64,000 nt of DNA. Origin: Asterias amurensis. Taxonomy: Eukaryota; Echinodermata; Asteroidea; Forcipulatida; Asteriidae. Made by a program: the position numbers and the translations under genes. Under the pieces are notes generated by a model, which was given only the letters and a program-made list of their open reading frames with translations, did no database searches and was not told where the DNA came from. Location of the stretch: assembly GCF_032118995.1 (NCBI RefSeq), contig NC_092660.1, forward strand, positions 6,649,501-6,713,500. Reading direction: 5' to 3'. Of the stretch, positions 15,001 to 24,967 are shown piece by piece (positions within the stretch are counted from its first letter, which is position 1; each line of letters opens with the position of its first letter).

Positions 15001-18000
15001 TCAACATATGCATAAAATAACAAACCTGTGAACATTTGAGCTCAATTGGTCATCGAACTGGCGAGATATGAATGAAAGAAAAAAACACCCTTGTCACTCT
15101 AAGGTGTGTGCATTTAGATGGTTGATTTCGAGACCTCAAGTTCTAAATCTGAGGTCTCAAAATCAAATTCATGGAAAATTACTTCTCTCTCGAAAACTAT
15201 GGCACTTCAGAGGGTGCCGGAATGCCGTTTTCTCACAATGTTTTATACCATCAACCTCTCCCTATTACTCGTCACCAAGAAAGGTTTTATGCTAATAATT
15301 ATTTTGAGTAATTACCAATAGTGTCCACTGCCTTTAATGTGTATTTCGATATTTTTAGACAAGCAAAACCAAAGTGCATTTCACTGGTGTGTCGTGAACG
15401 AGCGGATAAGGCCACCGGTCTCAAGCTCTGGTGTTTCTGATCAGCAGAGTGTGGGTTCAAGTCCCGGTCGAGACACTTGTGTCCTTAAGCAAGACACTTA
15501 ACCATTTTCCATTTTCCTTCGGATGGGACGTTAAGTCGTAAGTCCTTTGTGTTTGTATTGCATGTAAAAACCCTGTGCACTTTTTATTAAGAAAATGGGT
15601 TTTCATCAGTCCCGACCTGACTGAATGGGCTTTTCCTGTAATTTTTCTATAGGGATTTTCCTCAAACATCTTACTGAAACTCTCTCTCCATTGGGTTCTT
15701 AGTTAATTATGGTGATTAAGTTTGCTTTTCTGAGAGTCCTTGCTCACAGGCGAAATAGATAATAATAACAGTAATACCCTTTTTATCATACCCATAGGGT
15801 GGCACGGTTGGCTTGTGCGTAAAGCGCTCGCCTCTCACCAAGGTGCCCCGGTTCGATTCCCGGTCGGGGCCATATGTGAGTTGAGTTGTGCGTTGGTTCT
15901 CTGCTGTGCCACGAGGGTTTTCCAGACTATCCGGTTTTCCTCCCTCAGGAAAAATCAAACACTTTCGATCTCTGGCTTTGCTCCGTGGTCATGTGGTCAT
16001 GCTCCGTGGCTGGCAGCCAGAGGCGCCCTTGCTTGCCTGCTTCTCGAACACGTTGTAGCCGCGTCCTTCGCAATTCAGCACTTAGCTGCGAGTAAGGATG
16101 ATTAGCCCCCAAATTATTAATTAATTAATTAGGGGCGAAACAAAGTGCCCAATATTTTTCTTCATCATGGCCTTCATCATTTCTTATACCACCATATAGG
16201 CCTAATGGTTTTTACAAGGTGCTGTGCACGGAGCATGCTACCGAACAAACCGGGAAAACTGGGGCGAACCCCTTCTCTTGAAATGAAATGAAATGAAATC
16301 ATACCTGTTGGATAAAGCTGTTTCTCAATCTGGAAAAACACAGGTGTCCCCGTCAAGCAGTAGACATACACAATACAATCTGCATGGGTAATAATCTTCA
16401 TGACAGTCATATCATCTTTGTTGGGCGTGAGTTCGGCAACTTGATCTGCATCCAACCTTGGAAACTGCTCACAGATTGTGCTGCGAAGCTTGCGCCTGCA
16501 CATTAGGTAAACAAAATAAACAAGATAAAAATAATTCAAAAAATGAAATAGACATTTGTAAGTAGTTTATCTTTAAGTAGGCTAAAATCGTTGATTCTGA
16601 TTGGTCGATCCATAGCAACAAGAGTGTAATATAAACCTATATAGCACGGCCCATATCACACCGTGCGCCTTGTGTGTTCTAACTGCACGCAAAGTTTAGT
16701 TGAAGATACGTTATCAAACACGTCCTTGTGGAGTACAAACGTGCGTCTGCGTCCCATTATATCCAACTCGGCCTCGTTGAATATGTGATAACTTGCAATA
16801 GCAAACAGCCGCCCTTAGTATTGCCACAGTTGGGACCTCCACCACCTTTATCTGGACCTTCACCAGCGACAATTCCCAAAGAAGAAGTTGGAGTAACTTG
16901 TAGAAGTGCCCGCCATGGTTTCCTGCCTTCTGGTTGATGCAGTAATGCCATCCCTCTACGCCGTTGTTGGTTCTGATACATGAATACTGACCATTACAGA
17001 CTCTTGTCTGCAATATTTAGGCAATGAGCAAACTCCAACAGTCCATCATACAAATGTAGATGCCCCAAATCACCTCGTCTTTAAGGTACAGTTCCACCCC
17101 CTAGGGCCTCCTTGTTACACTTCCTTGCAGAGGATTTAGGTCATACGTAGGAGTAATCGTTGAATGTCCTTGGTTCTTAGTACTTATCAAGACAGTACCA
17201 AGTACAATTAGTTCAATGCATCTTCCTAGTTGCGATAACGTAACCCTCCTCTCTTCATCGGGAGGAGAGTTCTGATGCAACTAGCGTCATCCATGCTCTG
17301 TCCTCACCTCTTGTTTGGAGTTATCGCAATTTCCGCTAGGCTGATTTTGCTGAATTGCCGAAAGGCACCGTATGGGAAGGATGTACTTCTAGAAACTATA
17401 AGGCTCCCCCATTAGCCTTATAGGGGTCTTTCATTTTGGGCCTCCTTAACGCTATATGTTTTTAGGCGTTGATAGATGAAAGTTTTACGACCGTTAGCCA
17501 CCAATAACGGAAGTTTCCTTTGAACTACACCACCAAAACTTATCCCACACACTCAATTATACATTCATAATGCTTGCTATGCCTTTTTGATGAGTGAAAT
17601 TAAAAAACATCTTAAAATAATGCAATTTTCTGCTCGGTACTCACTGTTGTTTTTCTGCCGCACCGCCCGTTTTTTGACTTCTCAATATGCTCAACGCTTA
17701 ATTGTTTGGGTCTCCAAGTGCTGAACCATCGGGTACCAGCCTATTGGTTTGATGAACTGCCGAGCTGCAGCCGAGTTGGACTAAACCATTCTGTGAAAGG
17801 GGTGTTATAAGGCAGTGCGGCAGTGCGTGCAAGCTATATGCGTGAATGGCGGGTATTATAAGCGGGACAGCGCCCAAGCACTGCCGCACTGCCTTGTAAC
17901 ACCCCTTTTACAGAATGGTTTAGTCTGACTCGGCCGCGGCTCGGCAGTTTGTCGGTCTAGTAGGCTGGTGCCCGCATGTACAGCGCTTGGTGACCAAATA

Positions 18001-19400
18001 CATAAAGCGTTGAGCATATTATGACGTCAAAAAATGTGTGATGCGGCAGAAAAACAACCGTGAGTACCGAGCAGAAAATTGCATTATTTTAAGATATTCT
18101 TTAATTTCACTCAACAAAAAGGCAATGCAAGCATTATGAATACGTATATTGAGTGTGTGGGGAGAGTTTTGGCTGTGTAGTACACAGGAAACTTCAGTTA
18201 TTGGTGGCTAACGGTCGTAATACTTTCAGCTATCAACGCCTATTTTTTTAAAACGTATAGCATCAAGGAGGCCCAAAATATTAGACCCCTATGTATGGCT
18301 CACAGGGGATCCTTATAGTTTCTAGAAGTAGGAAGGATGTATACCTAGAACTATGTATTGAACTTGTATCTGAGCACATAAAGGTCTCAGCTGGAGGGGG
18401 GCAAGTCCCTCGCACAGCTGATGCACCAAACGGGGGTTGAACACAGGTTGGGTTCAGAAACACGACTGACTCGTGGCTTGGCCGACTGAGAGCAGCGGCT
18501 GAGCCGCGGTCATTTCATAAAACCCCAATGGGGCTAGCTCACTTATGTACTGTATATCCTCCTCTTACCAGTGTTCACGATATTATGCCTTTTTCTTTGA
18601 ATTGGGAAAAAAACAATGATGCCTTATATCAACCGATGCCCTAGTTATCTTAATATGAAGTATGCAAACATAACTTGATGGACATTGAAATGTTCACACC
18701 ACACACCCATCTTCGATGATTTCAAATTCTACCTCCATGTTTCAACTGGCCCCATTTGTTTTGAGTTTTTCCTGCTTTTCACGGCAAACAAGAAAGTATG
18801 GTTTCCCGCTGAAGCCATACATGGAAGAAACATCTGCAGTGACTAGAAGTGTTCTTCGAGACTCTGTGTATGAATCTATAGCCAGCAGTTGTCTTCATTT
18901 TATTCAAAATATTGGTTGGATTCCTATTTGTTTACTAAATTCTAAAAATTACCATGGTAACTTGCAAAAAATTTTAAAAATTAAAAAAATAATAAAAAGT
19001 TTGAATAATTAGGCCTACTGGAGTACTGGCTTTTAAATCTGATTTTTTTGGCAAATAAAACCACACAATTTAATCTAGGGACTGTTTACATCGTACCTAT
19101 CAGATTCTAAAAGCCCAGTGTGGTGGACGGCAGTCAGTACAGTACCGGTAAGTGCATGGAATTCTACCTCCATTTTTAATATGGTCAGTGCCACCATGGA
19201 GGTAGAATAGAATAGTGGTGTGCCACCACTGCAGTCTGCACTCCACTTTTGGATTGGAGTCCAACCTGGTCTGGATGCACAAATCATTCTCACTGCAAAA
19301 TCGTTTCAAAATATGGTCTCTTAAAATGTGTCATTAATACTTACCGATCAGACCCACGAATGGCGATATTCGACCTGGTGTGGAACGCTTTTCGAAACAT
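1..19400 (-). CDS. EIF2D: Eukaryotic translation initiation factor 2D (ligatin), 13 coding exons, C-terminus cut by window edge
   Basis: EIF2D binds the 40S subunit, delivers tRNA to the P site without GTP and helps recycle or re-initiate ribosomes; it is related to the MCTS1-DENR pair. Coding exons, 5' to 3' on the minus strand: 19400-19345, 16495-16305, 14427-14344, 13168-12970, 11460-11207, 10650-10533, 7933-7784, 6975-6817, 5259-5170, 3461-3369, 2015-1883, 778-604, 70-1. All junctions are in phase with GT-AG borders, giving 590 codons before the edge (human about 584 aa in total). Exon 1 encodes MFRKAFHTRSNIAIRGSDR, the family N-terminus. Exons 1-4 (about residues 1-176) form the MCT-1/PUA region with GLPQLSKGQLCAIALVGNQA. 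Exon 5 is an acidic linker. Exons 6-10 hold the winged-helix/SWIB region (LPLLTSNFYRSHIVPC). Exons 11-13 form the SUI1 domain (VTVIQNLEFYGIEP) and the C-terminal IPKKHIQGLE. The stop lies just left of the window. Identity is very secure; exact splice sites are hand-called. Confidence 0.95.
1372..1765. repeat. MITE family A copy in EIF2D intron 11
   Basis: Ends are near TTAAAGGCAGTGGRCACTAT on the left and the complement on the right. The interior blocks (about ATGCATA, TTGAGCTCAA, GAGACCTCA) are shared with copies at 7250, 10754, 14521, 14941, 40603, 50632 and 62977. Non-coding. Confidence 0.75.
2120..2932. mobile_element. Foldback element with about 235-bp terminal inverted repeats, EIF2D intron 10
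   Basis: The stretch 2120-2360 is nearly the exact reverse complement of 2697-2932; both outer ends read TAGAGGACCAGATTTAGAC. The central 340 bp is AT-rich and has no convincing ORF. It looks like a non-autonomous DNA transposon. It lies between EIF2D exons 10 and 11. Confidence 0.75.
4243..4290. repeat. Poly-A tract abutting poly-T tract
   Basis: A run of 26 A, one G, then 21 T; potentially a slippage-prone hairpin in EIF2D intron 9. The rest of 3462-5169 is ordinary AT-rich intron with no feature I can name. Confidence 0.85.
5332..5545. repeat. Foldback (hairpin) element in EIF2D intron 8
   Basis: About 95-bp arms around a short centre near 5435-5448. The arm carries GTTGAAACCAACGGTTCTTT and a GATCGAAACGTCGAG block. 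A related GTCGAGACCCAACCGGCTCT block is in the foldback-like stretch at 49664-49760. Confidence 0.7.
6058..6432. repeat. MITE family B copy, EIF2D intron 8
   Basis: Ends resemble TTAAAGCCATTGGACACTTT on the left and its complement on the right. It shares its interior (ACATGTCATGACACGGC, CCCGTTATTTTCTCCCGACT) with copies at 30470 and 31462 and with the left part of the 2.2-kb element at 58513. Confidence 0.75.
7250..7568. repeat. MITE family A copy, EIF2D intron 7
   Basis: Inverted ends ACACTGGACACTATTGGTAA and its complement ending near 7568. A tRNA-derived SINE remnant in minus orientation follows at 7570-7680 (ACTTGTGTCCTTAA block, related to 15395-15500). Confidence 0.75.
8092..9721. mobile_element. 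1630-bp DNA transposon with 8-bp target-site duplication (hAT-like), EIF2D intron 6
   Basis: Terminal repeats read TAACATCCGTCGATAT at the left and the complement of TAACGTCCGTCGATAT at the right, followed inward by many GATATC/TCGATATA blocks. The exact duplication CTTAAGCA stands at 8084-8091 and 9722-9729. An 8-bp duplication is typical of hAT elements. The interior is GC-richer than its surroundings but has no full transposase ORF, so it is non-autonomous or decayed. It is inserted inside an older dispersed repeat that resumes at 9722. Confidence 0.82.
9722..9885. repeat. Family D dispersed repeat, right part, interrupted by the insertion at 8092
   Basis: The TTAAGCACAAAAAGTAGC to CTCTATGAAATTGGACCCTG stretch resembles repeats at 45374-45640, 49545-50070 and 56735-56911. 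Its left part is visible at 8064-8091 (GGGCCCAATCTCAAAGAG). Confidence 0.65.
10754..11122. repeat. MITE family A copy, EIF2D intron 5
   Basis: Ends TTAAAGGCACTGGACACCTT and the complement of ACTGGACACCTTTGGTAATT. It lies between EIF2D exons 6 and 5. Confidence 0.75.
11610..11835 (-). repeat. tRNA-derived SINE (minus strand), EIF2D intron 4
   Basis: Read on the minus strand it has a box-A-like TGGTCTAGTTGGT and a box-B-like GGGTTCAAATCCCA, then a tail with CACAGGG and AATATTCTTTATCCC. Relatives of the head are at 21195-21330 (minus) and 45400-45485 (plus), and of the tail at 32533-32692. Confidence 0.7.
12292..12800. repeat. Left arm of a 500-bp inverted repeat flanking EIF2D exon 4
   Basis: Composed of a 67-bp hairpin (GGTAAAATTTGGACTGTTCC and complement, 12295-12361) followed by a roughly 355-bp element at about 12415-12775, whose own ends are ATAACTGACATATAGATCC and its complement. 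It is the reverse complement of 13570-14065 with moderate divergence. Confidence 0.75.
13570..14065. repeat. Right arm of the inverted repeat flanking EIF2D exon 4
   Basis: Same element in opposite orientation: ATAACTGACATACAGATCC at about 13586, complement near 13940, then the hairpin unit ending in CAGTCCAAATTTTACC near 14060. The 61-aa ORF inside is the repeat itself. Confidence 0.75.
14521..14875. repeat. MITE family A copy, EIF2D intron 2
   Basis: Ends TTAAAGGCACTGAACACCTT and a complementary end near 14875. A second family A copy begins only 66 bp away. Confidence 0.72.
14941..15337. repeat. MITE family A copy, EIF2D intron 2
   Basis: TTTAAAGGCAGTGGACACTA at the left and AGTGTCCACTGCCTTTAA at the right. 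It is one of the best-preserved copies in the window. Confidence 0.8.
15395..15500 (+). repeat. tRNA-derived SINE head
   Basis: AGCGGATAAGGCCACCGG, a box-B-like GGGTTCAAGTCCC and CTTAAGCAAGACACTTAACC. Related pieces are at 340-420 (minus), 7570-7680 (minus) and 43920-44045 (minus). The stretch 15590-15760 resembles 28600-28810 and may be the tail of the same family. Confidence 0.68.
15790..16135 (+). repeat. tRNA-derived SINE with long body
   Basis: A tRNA-like head (GGTGGCACGGTTGGCTTG, then GGTTCGATTCCC box B at about 15850) is followed by a conserved body (GAGTTGTGCGTTGGTTCTCT, GGGTTTTCCAGACTATCCGG) and ends in an ATTAATTAATTA run at about 16120. The cloverleaf is incomplete, so I call a SINE and not a tRNA gene. 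It lies in EIF2D intron 2. Confidence 0.72.
16714..17013 (-). pseudogene. Mutator-like (MULE) transposase C-terminal remnant
   Basis: The minus-strand frame contains RTNNGVEGWHYCINQKAG followed by a hydrophobic FYKLLQLLLWEL helix. This is the conserved RTNN-x-x-EGWH-x-x-N motif near the C-terminus of MULE-type transposases and their FLYWCH-linked relatives. Only about 100 codons remain and no catalytic DDE part is visible, so it is a relic or a captured fragment in EIF2D intron 1. A Mutator-type terminal sequence is 210 bp away at 17226. Confidence 0.6.
17226..17283. repeat. Diverged short palindromic element with CTAGTTGCGATAACGTAACC end
   Basis: Left end CTAGTTGCGATAACGTAACC, central complementary CTCCTCTC/GAGAGGAG hairpin, right end with GCAACTAG. 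The first 20 bp match the ends of the 52-bp element at 37607 and the sequence at about 58382-58401. No convincing target duplication here. Confidence 0.6.
17370..18338. mobile_element. Foldback element with about 450-bp inverted arms, EIF2D intron 1
   Basis: 17370-17823 is the reverse complement of about 17873-18338; the outer ends share GGAAGGATGTA and TCTAGAAACTATAAGG. Shared internal blocks include GCCTCCTT, GGCGTTGATAG and AACACCCCTTTTACAGAATGG near the 50-bp centre. The AACACCCC block recurs at 58045-58065, linking it to the sequence upstream of UBE3C. No transposase ORF. Confidence 0.78.
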
Positions 19401-22400
19401 TTTTAATGTTAGCTGTCATCAGACGATATGAACATGTGTGATCCCTCCCGGCCTTTGCAATGAGTTGTTGTGAAATATTTTATGTGTTTCATACATACCG
19501 CCCTCAATCGGTGGTAATTTTTAGAAATGATTATGAAAGATAAAAACTTGCACAAAATAATTAAAATAGTAATGTCATTGAAGTGAAAACTATTATTCAC
19601 GCACTCGGATTTAGAAAGATTAAATTATCATACATTTTTTGAGGAGTATTTCCACTTTTCAAATTTCAACCAAAAAGGCTTTTCAGATAACAGGGTACTT
19701 TGATATAGGCCTAGAGCAAAAAAATGCTCTTTGTCTATAAAAAAAAACCGGTCAGATTTATAATACTAACATGAAATTAAAGTTTTTTAATTGAACATCT
19801 TACGGTTTGTAATGTCCGTCCCGCCCCCCCCCCCCCCCCCCCACACTCCCCCAGATGCACACACAACACACAAAGGGACATTTTGTAAGTGTACCAAAAA
19901 ACTGTAATTGTTACAATATGTTTTAGTTTTTGCTACAAATCATGTTTAAAAAAACAAAAACCACCCACTTTGAGCGAATCTGACAACAACTGACATTCTA
20001 TGCATTGTGAGGGACTTCGTGCACTCATATTAGGCAACTATTATGATTGTGGAAACATTTCTCAGGAGATATAATTTCAGCTCACTGTCAGGGGGGTCGG
20101 TGGGGGACTCTAACCATCTGAAATGTCTAACACAACTGAAGAGTGCAATTCTACATTAAAATAATTTTTACTTAAGTGAATGGGGTGGGGGGGGGCGTGA
20201 GACAAAAAAGAGAAACATAACAATGAATCAATTCAATCACAACTCCATTCATGATGTTTAATGATTAAATTCTACAGAATAATGATGCCATTTGCAATAT
20301 TAATAAACAAAACAAATCTCTCTTAGGACAGTTTCTACTTGAGAAACAAAATGACAAAATGGAAGTTTGGTTTCATAATGTTAATAACTCTACAATAATA
20401 ATTTTATAAATGAAGCACATTTGATTATAAGGGATGGGTTTGGCAGGGGATGTTACCTAACCTTAATCCTTTGCCTTTCTGCGTATAAAGTTCTTTTATT
20501 CTAACTGGATCTGACAATGCTGCTTACATTCCATTCTCAAAATAAAGAAACATCAAACAGCACACCATGTACATTTAAAATTTATTTAGTGCCAAATCCA
20601 TCAAAATCAATACTCCATTGTGCTTACAGAGTACAATGATGGTTCAAATGGTGGAAAACTTCTTTGGAAATGTTTTTACCTGAAATGCTACAATTTTTGA
20701 GAAACGCATTTTATGAAACAATTAGCAGTTAGTTTTTGAAGTCTGAAATCCGATGTGAAAACAGTGATAAGATTTTTACTATTTTTGAGTGACTTCTTAA
20801 ACATTCATAAGGTTTATTATTTCATGTGCATATTGGGCTACACATGCAAACATTAATCTTTGACACATACCAATGTTTGCTTTAAAAATACATTTTACTA
20901 AACAGCAAACAAACTGTAAAATAAATCACATTCACAACACCAGGGAGTCTCACTAATTTTTGTATCTTCACTTTATATAAAAACCAACTACAAATGGTCC
21001 TGAGAATGAAAGAATACAATTGCATACAAATTTTGTTACAAATTATGCCCTGCAGAAACTTGGCACAAGTAACAAACAATTCTTTCTCACAGCAAATGAT
21101 GTGAAGAAGACTGCACTTTCGTTAAAAGGGTGTATTGCCATGATTAAAAGTCTTGTGGCTGTACATTGAATTATTCATATTAATTTTTGTGTTAGCAGTT
21201 AGCAGTTAGCACTGTGTGCTTGACAGAACTTTCTCGAGCTCTGTGAACAAATCACAGGCATATTACTCTGGTTGGATTCGAACCCATGACCTTTTCAATT
21301 CTAGAGTAGTGTCTTACCAACTAGACTTATGAAATGATTCTCACCCAGTTACTGCATGCTCAAATCTTCCCTTTATATATATAGAGAGTGCACATGTGCA
21401 TGCTGTAACTACATGTAGGTGCGAGTTCATAATTCTATGTACAGCCAAAGGCCTGCTTTGATAATGACGATACAGCACCTGAAAAAAAATTATACACCAA
21501 TTGTTATGAAAGACCCTAATTCTCTATTAAAAACAAAACATAGCGCTAACCTGTAAAACAATTATGCAAATAGGGTATAGTCACACTTTGATCAAAACAC
21601 TGAATAAAAGTTAAAGTTTGTGTGGGATTTTACGAATAATCACATAAGTATGCTTAATAAATATTGATTCATAGGAAAAATTGAAATAAGAAACTTAGAA
21701 GAAACTACATGGTCGCAGAACAGGCTAAACAGTTCTCAGGACATTTGATACTGATACCAAATTTTTAAAAAGTAAAAGCTTTAAAATGAAAAACAGTGTT
21801 GTAGACCGTAACCAGTCATGTATTTTATACATACTTTATTTATAACCAAATCCAGCATTGTAATGAAGACATAGAAAGTGCAAGACCTCAAGACAAACAA
21901 ATTTAAGTACATTTGACCATTTACACCATCAAGCAAGGAACATACCAAGTTCAGGTCATTGCTCAGTGCCAGTGTTTGTGCTACTAATTAGACATGTAGG
22001 GCACACTCTTTCTCTAGCGTTACCCTGGTGCTTTGGTCAAATGTGCCAGCAGCCTGTGTAATGAGTAACAACATTTAAAACATGGCAAGTCCAAATAATG
22101 GTAGAAAACACTGCGACAGGACATTTGAAAAAGATTGGTCTACATTCAACTACAATGATGAAATGTCCATTTTATGCTTATCTACTCCATTTCAATAGAG
22201 TTGGAACTCTATACCCAAAATCGCACTTAGAGGGTTTGGGTACTTTTTGTATGACACAAAACACAAAATCCACAGATTAAAATAAACTCATACACGGTTT
22301 GAAGATAATGATGGTATATTACTTGCTAAGGTGCAGTGCTGTAGTTTTTGAGAAATTGAGTAAAATAATTTCACAAAAATAGTTTTCGTCTCATGTGATG

Positions 22401-22934
22401 AAAATTATTTAAGCATCAACGTATGTACTGGTAAATACAGTGTACATGCTAAAATAATACCATATTTACTTGTCTCTCCTGAAAACATTGCTCTGTGAGT
22501 ATCACTTTTTTTCCTCAAAAACTTGAAGACTCATGAAGCAGAAACTTCTACAGGTAAATTATATTACATACATCTTCATTCACCACTGTGAGTAGGGATT
22601 CACGTCATGGCCCAAAACAAAAGGTAGGCCTATCAAAACCCATAAAAGCAAGGGGAGGGCCAATTCAATTGGATAAATTTGTTATATTATAATTCTCTAT
22701 CTCTAAAATCAGTCAATGTTATTTTTACATGAAATTCATGGGGACCTACTCTCAATGTTGGTATAGATATATTGTGAAGAATATTTCAGATAATAATTTA
22801 TGACATTATTTATCCTTTCATATTTTCTGTATTTCATTGAGAGTTGGTCTTTCATAAGAGAACCGACAATGCAGCAAAATATCTAAATCAAATTTATATT
22901 GCTTGCTCCACTGCATTCTTTCCTCCTGGCATCA
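19401..22934. other. EIF2D 5' flank and probable SMIM15 3' UTR; no further gene seen
   Basis: Holds a C19 run at 19824-19842, a G-rich run near 20187, a tRNA-derived SINE (21195-21330, minus) and a family C repeat (22225-22400). The part from about 20580 to 22934 is AT-rich, with minus-strand AATAAA-like signals near 20581, and is likely SMIM15 3' UTR. I see no conserved coding exon. Confidence 0.5.
22225..22400. repeat. Family C dispersed repeat
   Basis: GGGTTTGGGTACTTTTTGTA then ATAATGATGGTA and GTAGTTTTTGAGAAA. Similar copies are at 884-1040 and 52017-52185, and inverted at 44790-44892. Confidence 0.65.
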
Positions 22935-23246
22935 TCAATCCGTCTTCTTTGACGTCCGACCCCGGGCACGCGCCATGTTGGCATCTCTCTTGGCTTTTCT
23001 CTTCTTATCCTTTTCCTTCTTATCAATATCCTTCATGAGGATGTAAGACAAGATGGCGCTGATGATGAACAGCGGAGTTAAGCAGAGGAACACAGTGTAC
23101 AAAAATCCATAAGGGTCCTTGGCAACCCACATGATGATGTTCTTCTCCAGCCAGTATCGCCAAGTTCCATCATCCACCCCTGGGAATTCTTCCGCTGCCC
23201 CTGTGGGTGCCGTTGGGTCTTCTGATCCGTCCTGACCATCCGCCAT
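22935..23246 (-). CDS. SMIM15: Small integral membrane protein 15 homologue, single coding exon, 103 aa
   Basis: Open frame of 103 codons plus stop. The conserved block is VAKDPYGFLYTVFLCLTPLF at residues 41-60, followed by one hydrophobic helix to about residue 71 and a Lys/Arg-rich tail (KKEKDKKRKAKRDANMARAR). This matches vertebrate SMIM15, which is about 74 aa, has one transmembrane segment and no established function. The extra length is an acidic, poorly conserved N-terminus (MADGQDGSEDPTAPTGAAEE). I chose the ATG at 23246 because the upstream in-frame codons lie next to a good splice acceptor (AG at 23290-23289), implying a 5' UTR intron. The gene is divergent from HCCS, whose start is 2.4 kb away. 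The start codon is less certain than the core. Confidence 0.88.
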   Translation of the reverse strand: MADGQDGSEDPTAPTGAAEEFPGVDDGTWRYWLEKNIIMWVAKDPYGFLYTVFLCLTPLFIISAILSYILMKDIDKKEKDKKRKAKRDANMARARGRTSKKTD

Positions 23247-23489
23247 TTTTACAGATATCGTTCGATGAGTAACAAAAAGTTGTTGACTCTGTAGAAAACA
23301 ATGAACATTTATCATAAGATTGATTAATTCTTTCTCTTCACAGTTATGAGTTTATGAAATTAAATGTTGTAAACAAAACAAATCGAGTGACATTAATTTC
23401 ATTATTTGCTCTTGGCTCATAACAAAAAACTATGTTTGTTGTTTGTTTAGAGTAGGGGATATTATAAACACCAAGCTGGCAACAGCCTA

Positions 23490-23680
23490 CTCCTAGAACT
23501 ACATGTATATCAGGTTCATTTCGCTATCAACTCCACGAATGAGACAATAGCGGAAAAAACCATAGTTTTACACAATGTTCTAGGACTCGGAGTATAGCAA
23601 CAGCCTCCTCCTAAAACTATGAGGTTCACTCCGCTATCATATCCATGAACGAGACGATACCAGAACAAACCACACCTCAA
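23490..23680. repeat. Diverged palindromic repeats of the TACTCCTAGAACTA family
   Basis: Left TACTCCTAGAACTA with an inverted TTCTAGGACTCGGAGTA, each next to GCAACAGCC, then a second partial copy (CTCCTCCTAAAACTATGAGG). It matches the ends of the intact 89-bp palindrome at 62101-62189. Confidence 0.6.
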
Positions 23681-24804
23681 ACTCTCTCGAGTGCTACAAA
23701 CATTTATTTATTTAAGCAGCAGGAAGGTCTATGATCGATTATGATTAATGAATTGCACAAATCAAGAAAATGTGATTCTTCAGTAACTTTTGTTTTTGAT
23801 CAATATAAAATACAAACAATCAATCAATTCAGTAAACTAAGAATGAAGAATTAGCGAGTTTGGAAGGATTCAAATCCACAACTAAAAGTCTAATAATGTC
23901 AGTCAGTGTCGTGATTGCAACTTGCAAGTTCTGCACTCTGCAGTCTAACTACCTGGACCATGGTTATAACGAGAAAAGACTAATATTATAAGACAATATT
24001 TGATATTTAAGTAAGGAGCAGAACCATTATTTTGGAATAAGATTTTAAGAAACACTTTAGACAAATTGTGAAAAAGCGCCCTCTCGTGTCTTGGCCTTCA
24101 CTCTTCAGGACTTGCCCTTCTTAAATTTTTAAGTTCTTGTTGGTAGCCTAAATAAAATAAAACAAGGAATCGTGTGAAATTAATGCTTTATTCACAACAT
24201 TTTGCATAAAACGTTAAAGGAAATAGCTTAAATCGACTTACTCTTAATAACAACGCCAACGGCTTGCTAATTGTGTATTTCCTTCAATGTAATCGTTCTC
24301 AAAAAGTATTACAGGACGTGCAAATCAGCAGAATGTAAATTGACTATGGGCGCTGCCATTATTGTACACAGAATGCTGGGTAATATTAGTCATTATTTTA
24401 TACCAAGGAACACAGTCGAAAATGAAAGTTCGTAATCTTTATTTTTTTAAAATAATAGGAAAAAAAACTTAAAATCAGAAATAAGCTTTAAATATTATTT
24501 GATTTAAAAAAAATGGATTTGTAGTATTTTATACATTTGTATATATTTTAACCATTTGCAAGGCTGTTACAAATATAAAAGAACGATTAAATAACGTATT
24601 ACGCAAACTTTCCTAATACACTCTCACGCGCGTGTAGAATGCATAGAAGTTGTTTGGTTGCGGTAACGTTTTCTTGCACTTCCAATTTTTTGCAGCATTT
24701 ATTCTTAGTTTTCCCCTTTTCAAAAACGGCAAGCGCTGTTGGTAAGTTATCATTGTTTAGAATTAATAATAATATGTAAACAACTGAATTTTAAAAAGTT
24801 GTTC

Positions 24805-24967
24805 GGGTCAGCAAACTCGAACACTCACCTCTGAGTCTGACACTCCGACTCTGCTGATCTCAGTCTGAGGTCTGAGTCTGACTGTCACTCAGTCTCATCA
24901 GACAACGATATGATTATGATGATGTCTGACTCTGCTCTGAGCAGTGAGTTCTCGAGTTTGTTGACCC
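24805..24967. repeat. 163-bp inverted repeat rich in TCTGAGTCTGA, upstream of HCCS
   Basis: GGGTCAGCAAACTCGA at 24805 is matched by the complement TCTCGAGTTTGTTGACCC ending at 24967. The interior is a run of TCTGA/TCAGA units that can also pair. Confidence 0.7.

Noticed and set aside
15800-15875. Possible tRNA gene (good box B, GC-rich acceptor-like ends)
   Set aside because: Anticodon arm and D arm do not close properly, and it is fused to a conserved SINE body, so a tRNA-derived SINE.
16177-17013. EIF2D exon between 16495 and 17013
   Set aside because: The open frames there are the MULE relic and intron; exon 2 begins at a clear acceptor at 16497-16496.
19075-19293. Candidate EIF2D first exon ending ...LLESDR with a GT donor in the right phase
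   Set aside because: The rest of the peptide does not match EIF2D. The exon at 19400-19345 gives MFRKAFHTRSNIAIRGSDR with a strong GTAAGT donor and fits the family.
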